64,000 bases of DNA from Diaphorobacter aerolatus (lineage in GTDB: Bacteria > Pseudomonadota > Gammaproteobacteria > Burkholderiales > Burkholderiaceae_C). Location: positions 2,728,001 through 2,792,000 of the forward strand of contig NZ_CP060783.1 in the NCBI RefSeq assembly GCF_014489535.1. The letters run 5' to 3'. The position numbers and the translations under genes were made by a program. Position 1 is the stretch's first letter, and each line of letters starts with the position of its first letter. Under the pieces are notes generated by a model. It was not told where the DNA came from, made no database searches, and saw nothing but the letters and a program-made list of their open reading frames with translations. This document shows, piece by piece, positions 9,351-17,959 of this stretch.

Positions 9351-9598
9351 TCACGCCCTCTTGATGAGTCGCGCCAGGAAGATCAGGATCACGGCGCCGA
9401 TGAAGGCCACGATGATGCTGCCGATCAGGCCACCGCCCGCGCCCAGTCCGAGCAGACCGAACACCCAGCCGCCGATCACTGCACCGATGATGCCGATGAT
9501 GATGTTGCCCAGAATGCCGTAACCGCCGCCCTTCATGACCAAACCGGCCAACCAGCCCGCAATGCCCCGACAATGATGAACCAGATGAAAGCTGACAT
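9351..9598 (-). CDS. GlsB/YeaQ/YmgE family membrane protein (frameshifted)
   Basis: Small three-helix Gly-rich membrane protein of the transglycosylase-associated family, often stress-induced. The frame after the break reads LAGLVMKGGGYGILGNIIIG, IIGAVIGGWVFGLLG and IIVAFIGAVILIFLARLIKR. The true start is ATG at 9598 with AAAGGAG just upstream, giving MSAFIWFIIVG. This frame joins the rest only if one C is added to the C4 run at 9565-9568, restoring IVGGIAGWLAGLV and 82 residues, exactly the family length. That points to a missing base rather than a dead gene. Confidence 0.85.
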
Positions 9599-9819
9599 AT
9601 CGATCTCCTTTTGAAACGCATGCTGCGGCCAAGCACGCGCCGGGCCGATGGCTTCAGGATTGAAACCTGCGGCGAGCATACGGGACGCAATTCGGCACGC
9701 AAGTAGGAAAGCGCCGCCATTTTTGGGCGTCGCAGCAAGCCGTTTTCCCCGCAGGCCCGCCTTGCCGCGGGTTACCCCGTTTGCCGGTTTTAAAAAAGCC
9801 GTGCTAGGATTTGCCTTTC

Positions 9820-9924
9820 ATGCATCGCACCCAGCAGCTACTCACCACCCTACGACTAAGCCTAGTGCTTGGCCGGGGTCTGCTGCGTGCAAACGCTCCG
9901 TTGCCCGAGACTCATCAAGACTGA
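9820..9924 (+). CDS. leuL: leuA leader peptide (leucine attenuator)
   Basis: 34-codon ORF, ATG 9820 to TGA 9924, starting MHRTQQLLTTLRLSLVLGRG. Nine Leu residues, eight of them in residues 7-22, and four use CTA, a codon that is rare in this GC-rich genome. This is what an attenuation leader needs to sense charged leucyl-tRNA. It lies 227 bp before leuA and is followed by a long hairpin. A promoter-like TTGCCG-N18-TAGGAT sits at 9781-9810, which would leave almost no 5' leader before the ATG; a more distant promoter is equally possible. Leucine attenuators before leuA are known in proteobacteria; this assignment rests on codon content and position. Confidence 0.75.
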   Translation: MHRTQQLLTTLRLSLVLGRGLLRANAPLPETHQD

Positions 9925-9986
9925 TTCGCCGCCCGAAGAAGTCCGCTGATAAAACCACAGTCTCCTCGCGCAACACCTCAGACATC

Positions 9987-10074
9987 CCCCTGACCCCGGC
10001 CACACACCCGCCTTCGCTGCTACGCACCACGTAGAGCCAAGGGCGGCAGGGGACGTCATCGAAGTTTTAGTTTT
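9987..10074 (+). promoter_or_regulatory. Attenuator-like RNA structure upstream of leuA
   Basis: Nested stem: CCCCTG (9987-9992) with CAGGGG (10047-10052); CCGCC (10008-10012) with GGCGG (10042-10046); and an apical CTACG (10020-10024) with CGTAG (10030-10034). Two T4 tracts follow at 10065-10068 and 10071-10074, about 12 nt after the base of the stem, so it is not a textbook terminator. It may be one of the mutually exclusive structures of a leucine attenuator. The remaining 77 nt to leuA show nothing further. Confidence 0.5.
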
Positions 10075-10151
10075 CAATCGATTGACCGTGATTCGCGCCT
10101 TCTCACGAAGAACACTCGAGGCGCGATTCACCACTGATCTGGAGCCAACCA

Positions 10152-11855
10152 ATGATGCATTCCAACCCTTCGCGCAAGTACCAGCCCTTCGCACCCATCG
10201 CCCTGGCAGATCGCACCTGGCCATCCCGGACCATCACCCGTGCGCCGATCTGGCTTTCGACCGATCTGCGCGATGGCAACCAGGCGCTGTTCGAGCCCAT
10301 GAATGGCGAGCGCAAGATGGAGCTGTACTTGGAGCTCGTGCGCATCGGCTTCAAGCAGATCGAGGTCGGTTTTCCGGCGGCCTCGCAGACCGACTACGAC
10401 TTCGTGCGCCGACTCATCGACGAGAACCTGATTCCCGACGACGTGACGATCATGGTGATGACGCAGTCGCGCGAGGACCTGATCGATCGCACCGTCGAGG
10501 CCGTGCGGGGCGCCCAACGCGCCATCGTCCACATCTACAACGCGGTCGCGCCCGCCTGGCGCAAGATCGTTTTCAACATGGACGTGCCGCAGGTGATGGC
10601 ACTCGTCGAACACCACGTCTCGCACTTCAGGATGCAGTCGGACAAGCATCCCGAAACCGAATGGATCCTCCAGTACTCGCCCGAGACCTTCAGCAGCGCC
10701 GAGCTGGATGTCTCGCTCGCGGCCTGCCAGACCGCCATCAAAGCCTGGGGCGTGAACGCGAATCGCAAGATCATCATCAACCTGCCGACGACGGTGGAAA
10801 ACGCCACCGCCAACGTGTTTGCAGACCAGATCGAATGGATGCATCGCCACCTCGTTCCGCGCGAGCACATCGTGCTCTCGGTGCATCCGCACAATGATCG
10901 CGGCACGGGCGTGGCGGCGGCGGAATTCGCGATGATGGCAGGGGCCGATCGCGTCGAAGGCTGTCTTTTCGGCAACGGCGAGCGCTGCGGCAACGTGGAC
11001 ATCGTGACGCTCGCGCTCAACATGTACACGCAGGGCGTGCATCCGCAACTCGATTTTTCCGACATCACGAGCGTGGCGCGCATCGCCGAGGAATGCACCT
11101 CGTTGCCGGTGCATCCGCGCCATCCGTATGCCGGTGATCTGGTGTTCACCGCGTTCTCGGGCTCGCATCAGGACGCGATCAAGAAGGGCTTCGGCGCGCA
11201 GGCCGCCGATGCGGTCTGGGAGGTTCCGTATCTGCCGATCGATCCCGCAGACCTTGGCCGCACCTACGACAGCGTGATCCGCGTGAACAGCCAGTCGGGC
11301 AAGGGCGGCATCTCGTTTCTCATGGAACGCGAACACGGCGTGGTGATGCCGCGCCGCATGCAGGTCGAATTCAGCAACGTGGTGCAGCGCCAGACCGACA
11401 CGAGCGAAACCGAAATGACCGGTGATGCGCTCTGGACCTTGTTTGACGCAACCTATCTCACCACACCCCGCACGCCCGAGGCCATCGTCTGCCACGCACA
11501 TCGCATGACGAACGAAGGCCAGAGCATCGAACTCGACGTGACCGTCAACGGCGTGCGCCAGAAGCTGCAAGGCGAAGGCAATGGCCCGATTGCCGCGACC
11601 GTCGATGCCCTGGGCCTGCCCTTGCGCGTGGACCACTACGAAGAGCGTGCCACGGGCAGCGGCGCCAGCGCGCAGGCGCTCGCCATCATCGAAGCGGCGA
11701 TGGAAGGCGCGGCGGGCTCCACCTTCGGCGCCGGCATGAGCGCCAACATCATGACCGCATCGGTGCAGGCCGTGGTCAGCGTGGCAAACCGGCTGAATGC
11801 GCGGCGCGCCGCGCAGGAGGCGACGGCTTCTAACGTCGAGCCGGTCACCGTCTGA
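10152..11855 (+). CDS. leuA: 2-isopropylmalate synthase
   Basis: 567 residues, the long (LeuA type 2) form. It condenses acetyl-CoA with 2-oxoisovalerate, the first committed step of leucine synthesis, in the cytoplasm. Catalytic TIM barrel: [16 protein letters not shown] with the metal-binding Asp, [15 protein letters not shown], and the metal His pair in [26 protein letters not shown] is the family motif. The C-terminal LeuA allosteric (leucine feedback) domain is present at about residues 430-550, with a Gly-rich stretch [13 protein letters not shown] at 10141-10144 precedes the ATG with 7-nt spacing. The upstream leader peptide and hairpin suggest attenuation by leucyl-tRNA charging in addition to feedback inhibition. 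Confidence 0.95.
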   Translation: MMHSNPSRKYQPFAPIALADRTWPSRTITRAPIWLSTDLRDGNQALFEPMNGERKMELYLELVRIGFKQIEVGFPAASQTDYDFVRRLIDENLIPDDVTIMVMTQSREDLIDRTVEAVRGAQRAIVHIYNAVAPAWRKIVFNMDVPQVMALVEHHVSHFRMQSDKHPETEWILQYSPETFSSAELDVSLAACQTAIKAWGVNANRKIIINLPTTVENATANVFADQIEWMHRHLVPREHIVLSVHPHNDRGTGVAAAEFAMMAGADRVEGCLFGNGERCGNVDIVTLALNMYTQGVHPQLDFSDITSVARIAEECTSLPVHPRHPYAGDLVFTAFSGSHQDAIKKGFGAQAADAVWEVPYLPIDPADLGRTYDSVIRVNSQSGKGGISFLMEREHGVVMPRRMQVEFSNVVQRQTDTSETEMTGDALWTLFDATYLTTPRTPEAIVCHAHRMTNEGQSIELDVTVNGVRQKLQGEGNGPIAATVDALGLPLRVDHYEERATGSGASAQALAIIEAAMEGAAGSTFGAGMSANIMTASVQAVVSVANRLNARRAAQEATASNVEPVTV

Positions 11856-12036
11856 GGGCTGCGAGGGGCTGCGGCTGAGGGCCAAGTTCCTTCATGCCGC
11901 AAGCGCAGGGCATCGGCTCGGCTGCCATTTGTGCTGCGCAAGCACAAGCGTTGTTCCAAGCGGCCCTCTAGCCCAAAGCAGCCTTGTAGTCGATCATCCA
12001 ATGCTTTCATCGCACAAACGAAACGAGAGGCGCGAG

Positions 12037-13368
12037 ATGAAGCATTTCCCCAACCATGATGATCGCAGCGTTGCCGTTGGAAAATCCTTCAACGATGTTG
12101 CACACCCAAGGCCTGGCGGGCCATGGGTCGCCAGCTGGACGGCAAGCGCCCAGCCGGTCTGGGGCAGCGACTTTCTGTTTCCCACCAACGTTCCGGCGAT
12201 GTTGCACGAGCAGACGGTGCGCCAGATCGCGCGCATCAGCCTGGGCGGCGAGCGCCTGCGCATCGTGCTCTCCAATGTCCATGGACAGTCGCCGATTCAT
12301 ATCGGGCACGCGACGGTGGCGCGCTCTGCGGAGCTTGACCCCGGCGCGGCGCATTCGGCACCGGATATTCGCACGATCACTTTCGGTGGCGAAAGCTGCG
12401 CGTCGATCCTGCCCGGCGCTTCGTTGGTCAGCGATCCCGTCGATATGGAAACCGAGTCGCTATCCCGGCTCACCGTGAGCCTGTATGTGCCCGGGCCTGC
12501 ACCCCTCACCACGTTTCACTGGGATGGCAGGCAGACCACATGGATCGTGCCGGGCAATCAGACGCATGCCCGCGACCTCGACGTCGCGCCGCCGTCGATG
12601 TGCACCACGGCGCGTCCCCTGCTCACCGGCATTCACGTCGAACGCGAGAACGGGCCGAGGGCGCGCAGCGTGGTGGTTATCGGCGACTCGATCACCGATG
12701 GCGCGACCGCCAGTCTCGATCAGGACACCCGCTGGCCCGATTTTCTCGCAGCACGGCTTGCGCCCCATGGCGTTGCCGTGGTCAACGCAGGCATCTCGGG
12801 TGCGCGTCTGCTGTCGGATGGAATGGGCGTGAATGCGCTCGCTCGCCTCGAACGCGACGTGCTTTCGCAGCCCGGCGTCGAGGCGGTGATCGTGATGCTG
12901 GGCATCAACGACATCGCATGGCCCGGCACCGCCTTCGCGCGGCTTGCGGCCCTTCCTTCGCTGGCATCGATGACGGCGGGATTTCGGCAGTTGATTGCGC
13001 AATTGCGCGGCCATGGCATACGTGTGTTGGGTGCAACGCTTCTTCCGTTCGCCGGAGCCTTGCCCGATTCACCGCTGGCCGACTATTTTCAGCCCGAAAA
13101 GGACGCGCTGCGCCGCCGCGTCAATGACTGGATGCGAAGCAGCGATGCGTTCGATGGCATCGTGGATTTCGATGCCGCGCTGCGCGATCCCGATGATTCC
13201 ACGCGCCTGATCGCCGCCTACGACAGCGGCGACCATCTGCATCCCGGCGATTCGGGCCTGCGCGCGATGGGCGAGGCGGTGGACCTTGGCCTGCTGCTGC
13301 CGGGGCGACTGTCGTTCCCGCCGCCTCATCCTCCGCTCATCAATCCACCCGCGCGCCCGACGCCTTGA
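12037..13368 (+). CDS. SGNH/GDSL-family hydrolase
   Basis: 443 residues from the ATG at 12037. The C-terminal half is an SGNH hydrolase: block I VVVIGDSITDG with the nucleophile Ser near 222, VVNAGISGARLL (block II Gly), VIVMLGINDIAWP (block III Asn), and block V DSGDHLHPGDSG with the catalytic Asp and His. The N-terminal ~200 residues form a beta-rich domain common in secreted GDSL esterases, but no signal peptide is visible from this start. Likely an esterase or lysophospholipase-type enzyme; substrate unknown. Its 3' end overlaps the convergent Bug-receptor gene by 29 nt. Confidence 0.85.
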   Translation: MKHFPNHDDRSVAVGKSFNDVAHPRPGGPWVASWTASAQPVWGSDFLFPTNVPAMLHEQTVRQIARISLGGERLRIVLSNVHGQSPIHIGHATVARSAELDPGAAHSAPDIRTITFGGESCASILPGASLVSDPVDMETESLSRLTVSLYVPGPAPLTTFHWDGRQTTWIVPGNQTHARDLDVAPPSMCTTARPLLTGIHVERENGPRARSVVVIGDSITDGATASLDQDTRWPDFLAARLAPHGVAVVNAGISGARLLSDGMGVNALARLERDVLSQPGVEAVIVMLGINDIAWPGTAFARLAALPSLASMTAGFRQLIAQLRGHGIRVLGATLLPFAGALPDSPLADYFQPEKDALRRRVNDWMRSSDAFDGIVDFDAALRDPDDSTRLIAAYDSGDHLHPGDSGLRAMGEAVDLGLLLPGRLSFPPPHPPLINPPARPTP

Positions 13369-14349
13369 CGACCGGTGCCCAGTCGCTCACTTCCTTCTTG
13401 ATGAAATCGCTGTACTGCTGAGGCGTGTTCTTCTCGGCCACGGCACCGAGCTTCAGATAGGCCTCCTTCACCTCGGGCTTGTCGAACGCGGCGTTCACGG
13501 CCTTGTTGATCTTTTCGATCACCTCCTTTGGCGTGCCCTTGGGAGCGATCAGGCCGAACCAGGAACTCACGTCGAACGGTGCAACGCCGCTTTCCTCCAT
13601 GGTCGGAATGTCCGGCGCAGACGGCGAACGGGTCTTGGTGGTCACCGCGAGCGCGCGCAGCTTGCCGCCCTGCACCTGGGGCCAGGCCGAGGGCATGTTG
13701 TCGAACATGAATTGCACCTGCCCGCCGATCAGGTCGGTGAGCGCGGGTGCACTGCCCTTGTATGGCACGTGCTGTGTCTTGAGACCGGTACGGACCTTGA
13801 ACATTTCGCCCGCCATGTGAATCGAGGTGCCGCTGCCCGACGACGCATAGGCCGCCTTGTCGTTGTTGGCGCGCGCCCATTCGATGAGCTCCTTCACGTT
13901 CCTGGCCGGCACGTTGTTGTTGACCACGAGTATGTTGGGCACCTTCGCGCCGAGCACGATCGCATCGAAGTCGCGGCTCAGGTCGAACTTGGCAGTCGGA
14001 TACAGCGTCTGGTTGATGGCGCTGGTCACGGCCACGCACAGCAGCGTGTAGCCGTCGGCGGGCGCGGCCATGACCTGATCGGTGGCGATGTTGCTGCCAC
14101 CGCCGGGCTTGTTGTCAACGATGAAGGATTGGCCCAGCGCCTGAGTGAGTTCCTTGGCCAGAATGCGCGCGACCACGTCGGTCGTGCCGCCAGCGGAAAA
14201 GCCCACGACGATGCGAACCGGCTTGCTGGGATAGTCGGCCGCCGCTTGCGCGAGCGTGCCGGCTCCCAACGCGGCGAGAATGCCGCCCGCCGTGAGGAGC
14301 GTGGCCGTGGCGCTGCGGCGGCTCACCGGCCCCGAAAACTCGAATGCAT
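13340..14349 (-). CDS. Bug-family tripartite tricarboxylate receptor (TctC-like), N-terminal frameshift
   Basis: Periplasmic solute receptor of about 336 residues. Signal peptide with hydrophobic core TLLTAGGILAALGAGTLAQA, then the Bug core: YPSKPVRIVVGFSAGGTTDV, VDNKPGGGSNIATDQV, YASSGSGTSIHMAGEMFK, HVPYKGSAPALTDLIGGQV. The likely start is ATG at 14349 with AAGGAG 7 nt upstream, giving MHSSFRG, but that frame stops at once unless one C is added to the C4 run 14330-14333; then it runs into PVSRRSATATLL. Alternatively GTG at 14326 is used. No transporter subunits (tctA/tctB) are adjacent, so it is an orphan receptor, as most Bug proteins are. Ligand unknown, probably a carboxylate. Confidence 0.88.
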
Positions 14350-14465
14350 TGCTTGTCTCCTTGTCTGTGGTAGTGACCGTCCGTAGGTCGGCGCTGGGCC
14401 GAACGTGCGGTCAACTATAGGTGGAGACAATGCGATTCCGATTTCGGGTTTGCCCCGAACGCGGT

Positions 14466-15758
14466 CTACTTGACCTTGCCTGCCGAGATGTCCTGAATCA
14501 TGCGTGCAGTGAGATACAGACGCGGCACGATGGTGCTGATCTGCACGTACTCGGCGTCGTTGGAATGCGCGCCATAGCCCGAGAGGCCGAAGCCCTCGAT
14601 CACGCCGCCCTTGGCCTTGAGCGCCGCAAACGCCGCGTCCGTGCCGCCGCCGGTTGCCTTGTCCATGACCTTCATCGGCAGTTGCAGTTCCTTGTCGTAG
14701 ATGCCCTGCGCATGTTTGGAGATGGCGCGGCCCGAATCGTTGGCCTCGAGCGGCGGACGGCGCACCTCGAACGTCAGTTCCACCTTGGAGCCGGGCAGCA
14801 GCTTGTTCCTGACCTTCTCGTTCATCGCCTTTTCCAGCGCGGTGAAATCGGCCACCTTGAGTGCGCGTGCATCGGCCTGCGCGCTCGCCTCGGCGGGAAT
14901 CACATTGCGATTGGAGCCTGCCTTTGCGACGGTCCAATTGAGCTTCAGACCGTCCTCGGGCCTGGACGACAGGTCCTTCATCTGCAGCACCTGGTGCGAG
15001 AGTTCGTAGAGCGCGTTCACGCCGTCTTCAGGCTTGGCACCGGCATGCGAGGCCTTGCCCGTAACCTTCAGATAGGCTGCGCCGATGCCGCTGGTCGCCA
15101 GGCGCAGGCTGCCATCCGTGCCACCGCCTTCGAACGAGAACACCGCATCCTGCTCGGCGCCGAGGCGCGTGATGGTGTTGCGCGATGCAGGCGAGCTGAT
15201 TTCCTCATCGCTGTTCATCAGCACGGTGAGCGTGCCGTAGTCCTCGTAGCCGAGCTTCTTGAGCAGCTCGACCGCATGAATGATCAGCGCCACACCCTGC
15301 TTGTCGTCAGAAATGCCAAGGCCGTAAGCCTTGTCGCCATCGACGCGGAACGGCTGGTCTTTGAGCATGCCCTTGAGGTACACGGTATCCATATGGGCGA
15401 TCAGCATGATGCGGCTCTTGCCCTTGCCCTTGAACTCGGCATGCACCATCGGCCCGATCTGCTCGGGCGTATCGTCGAGACGCGTGACGTCGCTCGCGGG
15501 CAGTGTTTCCACCTTGCCACCGAGCGCGCGCAGCTTGCCCGCAACGTATTCGGCGATCTGCTTGGTGCCCTCCACATCCTTGCTGCCGGACTCGATGTGC
15601 ACGAGGTCCTTAAGCGTATCGAGATAGGCTTGCTGCTGCTTTTGCGCAAGCCCATGGATGTCGGCCTGCGGGGCTGCTTGCGCGCCCAGACTGACGGCGG
15701 CCAGGGCCAGAGCGGTGAGCGAATGGCAACGGGCCAGGAAGGTGGAGCGGGGTTGCAT
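14466..15758 (-). CDS. M20 peptidase, glutamate carboxypeptidase (CPG2-like)
   Basis: 430 residues with a signal peptide (ALALAAVSLGAQA, cleavage before APQ), so exported. Zn-binding M20 motifs: LIAHMDTVY, GLGISDDKQG bridging Asp, VLMNSDEEISS catalytic Glu and ligand, FSFEGGGTDGS, and the C-terminal GYGAHSNDAEY with the last His ligand. A dimerisation domain occupies about residues 215-330 (KASHAGAKPEDGVNALYELS). Carboxypeptidase G2 relatives cleave C-terminal glutamate from folates and peptides. ATG at 15758 has AAGGAG 8 nt upstream; a longer frame exists upstream without a ribosome binding site. The substrate is inferred from the family. Confidence 0.9.
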   Translation of the reverse strand: MQPRSTFLARCHSLTALALAAVSLGAQAAPQADIHGLAQKQQQAYLDTLKDLVHIESGSKDVEGTKQIAEYVAGKLRALGGKVETLPASDVTRLDDTPEQIGPMVHAEFKGKGKSRIMLIAHMDTVYLKGMLKDQPFRVDGDKAYGLGISDDKQGVALIIHAVELLKKLGYEDYGTLTVLMNSDEEISSPASRNTITRLGAEQDAVFSFEGGGTDGSLRLATSGIGAAYLKVTGKASHAGAKPEDGVNALYELSHQVLQMKDLSSRPEDGLKLNWTVAKAGSNRNVIPAEASAQADARALKVADFTALEKAMNEKVRNKLLPGSKVELTFEVRRPPLEANDSGRAISKHAQGIYDKELQLPMKVMDKATGGGTDAAFAALKAKGGVIEGFGLSGYGAHSNDAEYVQISTIVPRLYLTARMIQDISAGKVK

Positions 15759-15973
15759 GTGACGTGTCTCCTTCAACACATGGATGGATTTTTTTGGCGA
15801 AACCTGTCGATTCACCTTAAGTGAACACGTTGCACGATAGCAGCAAAGGACGTGTGAAAACAGGCTCGGCAAACAGGGCCATGAACCGCCGACAAAGCGT
15901 TCACGGCTGACGTCACGCGCACTTTGTTGAGGGCAATATCGATGCGTCGTCCGGCTACACGTTTCGTGAAAAT

Positions 15974-16417
15974 ATGCGTCTTTGGTCCCTGCATCCCCGT
16001 TATCTCGACACCAAGGGTCTCGTCGCCCTGTGGCGCGAGGCGCTGCTCGCGCAGGCCGTGCTGCGCGGCGAAACGCGCGGGTATCGCAATCATCCGCAGC
16101 TCGAGCGTTTCAGTGCACATGCTGCACCGCTCGATGCCATGTCCACCTACCTGCGGGCCGTGTGGCGCGAGGCCGAGGAGCGCGGATATTCATTCAACGC
16201 CTCCAAGATCCACGCGCCATCGGGGCCCGTCACTCCGATGCCGGTGAGCGACGGACAACTGGCCTACGAATGGGAGCACCTGCGCAACAAGCTCGCGCAA
16301 CGCAGCCCCGCAGTGCTTGAGAAATGGGCGGACGTCCAGGTGCCCGAACTCCATCCCATGTGGGTGCTTGCGCCCGGGCCGATGGCGCGTTGGGAGCGGC
16401 CATTGTCACCCTCCTGA
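15974..16417 (+). CDS. Pyrimidine dimer DNA glycosylase (endonuclease V-like)
   Basis: 147 residues. It begins MRLWSLHPRYLDTKGLVALW and continues with REALLAQAVLRGETRGYRNH and PQLERF, the PF03013 (T4 endonuclease V-related) pattern. These enzymes cut the glycosylic bond at UV-induced pyrimidine dimers. Later, GYSFNASKI and QLAYEWEHLRNKLAQRSP match the helical C-terminal part. It stands alone on the plus strand between the M20 peptidase gene (divergent) and the lipoprotein operon (convergent). I see no strong ribosome binding site before the ATG. Activity has not been shown for many bacterial members, so function is by family. Confidence 0.82.
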   Translation: MRLWSLHPRYLDTKGLVALWREALLAQAVLRGETRGYRNHPQLERFSAHAAPLDAMSTYLRAVWREAEERGYSFNASKIHAPSGPVTPMPVSDGQLAYEWEHLRNKLAQRSPAVLEKWADVQVPELHPMWVLAPGPMARWERPLSPS

Positions 16418-16435
16418 GCGCGAAAACCAGCGACA

Positions 16436-16467
16436 AGAAAAAAGGGCCCGGTGGCTACCGGGCCCTT
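16436..16467 (-). terminator. Terminator of the lipoprotein operon
   Basis: AAGGGCCCGG at 16442-16451 pairs perfectly with CCGGGCCCTT at 16458-16467. On the minus strand the stem is followed by a T6 run (A's at about 16438-16443), just past the DUF799 gene that ends at 16492. Confidence 0.88.
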
Positions 16468-16491
16468 GCCAGCGACTACAGCCAGCCTCGT

Positions 16492-17157
16492 TCATTTGCG
16501 CGCTTGCGCGTCCTTGAGGTAAGGGCCGTCGAGCAACGGGTTTTTGCCGGTCTGCAAGGCAATCCGATGGGCCTGGTTGGTCAGGGGCATGTAGTCAGGA
16601 GCGGCGCGCGCAATCGCTGCGTTGACGGCCGCGCTTATCAGCATGACGAGCGCGCCGCCACCGGAGTTGTTGTTGTTCGGAGAGTAGCTCATGCTCTGCG
16701 AGTTCCTCCAGAGTTCCTGACCTGTCTTGCTCACAAGGCGGTAGTCGAAATCCACCGTCACTGTGGTGGAAAACACAACATACTGCGCATCCCAACGGTT
16801 GATCGTGACAAACAGCACTGCATCTGCGCCGAACATTTTGGCGATGTTCTCCGGGGGCTCCTGTTGAATGCGTTCAGCTTCGTAAAAGCCCTCTTGTTCC
16901 AGCACCATCTTGGTCGTATTCACCGGAAACACGTAGTAGCCTTTTTCGGCAATGGGCACTGGCAGACTGCTGAGCACGTAGTTGGGGGCGTCCACATCCA
17001 CAGATTGATTGACGACCGGCACCACGACGATCGATCGTGGGGTTGGTGCCTCGTACGCGACAACGTCGCGCTTGGGCGGATTAGTCTTGCAGCCAACGAG
17101 CAGCGCGCTGACCGCAATCATCGCGGGCAGAAACCATCGGATATTGCTTGTCTTCAT
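16492..17157 (-). CDS. DUF799 (GNA1162-like) lipoprotein
   Basis: 221 residues. Lipoprotein signal MKTSNIRWFLPAMIAVSALL with lipobox LVGC, Cys about residue 23. The body matches DUF799: RSIVVVPVVNQSVDVDAPNY, VLSSLPVPIAEKGYYVFPVN, MFGADAVLFVTINRWDAQY. The fold of neisserial GNA1162 resembles TolB-N/CsgG-type anticodon-binding-like domains. Its start overlaps the DUF4810 stop by 4 nt (ATGA). It is the last gene of a four-gene operon with CsgG and two more lipoproteins. These sets are thought to form an outer-membrane-associated complex; function is unknown. Confidence 0.85.
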   Translation of the reverse strand: MKTSNIRWFLPAMIAVSALLVGCKTNPPKRDVVAYEAPTPRSIVVVPVVNQSVDVDAPNYVLSSLPVPIAEKGYYVFPVNTTKMVLEQEGFYEAERIQQEPPENIAKMFGADAVLFVTINRWDAQYVVFSTTVTVDFDYRLVSKTGQELWRNSQSMSYSPNNNNSGGGALVMLISAAVNAAIARAAPDYMPLTNQAHRIALQTGKNPLLDGPYLKDAQARK

Positions 17158-17573
17158 GATGCGGCCTCAGTGTTCTTTTGCCCGGTTCCGCCCGGCTTTT
17201 TGTTGCGGTTTTCCAGAGTCTGGATAAGTGCATCCATCAGCGTCTGACTCTCCGGCCACAGTGCGCGCTCCAGGCGATACTGGGCAATCGCCTCGTCATT
17301 TCGGCCAGCCTGCAGATAGAGCGATCCAAGTTCCGCGTGCAAGCCCGGTGCCACCTTCTGGCGCGCCGTGCCCATGGCTGCGATGTGCTGCTCAAGTTTG
17401 GTTTGCAGCGTCACCACGTTTCCCGGGTTCTTGTAGGCACTGTAGAGGGCGGTGTCGTAGCCACCCCATTGGTACAAGCCCGATTCGCTGGCGCAACCAG
17501 TGGCAAGCGCCAGCACTGCGCCCATCGCCGTCCATTTGCAGGTGGCGAAAAAAGTGTGTCGATCCATGATCAT
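17154..17573 (-). CDS. DUF4810 lipoprotein
   Basis: 139 residues (133-139 depending on which of two ATGs, 17573 or 17567, is used). Signal with lipobox ATGC near residue 27, then the DUF4810 motif SGLYQWGGYDTALYSAYKNP. The C-terminal half GLHAELGSLYLQAGRNDEAI looks like a single TPR-type helical pair. In many proteobacteria DUF4810 sits between csgG and DUF799, exactly as here, which supports a shared complex. 26 bp separate it from the upstream small lipoprotein gene and 4 nt overlap DUF799. Confidence 0.83.
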   Translation of the reverse strand: MIMDRHTFFATCKWTAMGAVLALATGCASESGLYQWGGYDTALYSAYKNPGNVVTLQTKLEQHIAAMGTARQKVAPGLHAELGSLYLQAGRNDEAIAQYRLERALWPESQTLMDALIQTLENRNKKPGGTGQKNTEAAS

Positions 17574-17599
17574 TGTCTGGTTCAGCTGGTGAAATGTTT

Positions 17600-17959
17600 T
17601 CAGCGCAGATCGAAGGTCTTGCTGACCCCGTCTCCCACATAGAAGCGCTCGTTGATCAGGGCATTGCCGTTGAAATCGACCACGAGCTGATGCGTTCCAG
17701 GCTGAAGGGCCAACGCCGCCTTGCCCACTTCAAATTGCCCTGCCGTCCCCATTGGCAGGCCGTCGATACGCACATTCGCCCCGCTGAGGCTTTCGTGCGC
17801 AAGACGAAAGGAGATCTGTGGTCGCAATTCCAGCACCTGTTGCTTCTCGGTTGGCATCTGCACGCAACCCACGAGCGCCCAAGTGCCGAGCAGCGTGCCT
17901 GCCATCAAAGCCGCCGTCCGTGTTCGGAGACGCGATCTCGTATTCTTTCCTTGATTCAT
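17600..17959 (-). CDS. Small lipoprotein of the csgG-DUF4810-DUF799 operon
   Basis: 119 residues. N-terminal MAGTLLGTWALVGC gives a clear lipobox (LVGC, Cys about 32). The mature part is predicted all-beta: PQISFRLAHESLSGANVRID, GLPMGTAGQFEVGKAALALQ, GTHQLVVDFNGNAL. It resembles a PEGA/carboxypeptidase-regulatory-like beta sandwich, but I do not recognise a named family. ATG at 17959 shares one base with the csgG stop (TGATG), with GGGAGG before it. Usual csgG-DUF4810-DUF799 operons have three genes; this is an extra fourth. Confidence 0.75.
   Translation of the reverse strand: MNQGKNTRSRLRTRTAALMAGTLLGTWALVGCVQMPTEKQQVLELRPQISFRLAHESLSGANVRIDGLPMGTAGQFEVGKAALALQPGTHQLVVDFNGNALINERFYVGDGVSKTFDLR

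Noticed and set aside
10128-11885. Long minus-strand open frame (585 codons) across leuA
   Set aside because: Antisense shadow of a clearly conserved enzyme; His/Arg/Asp-rich translation with no family similarity, typical of high-GC third-position bias.
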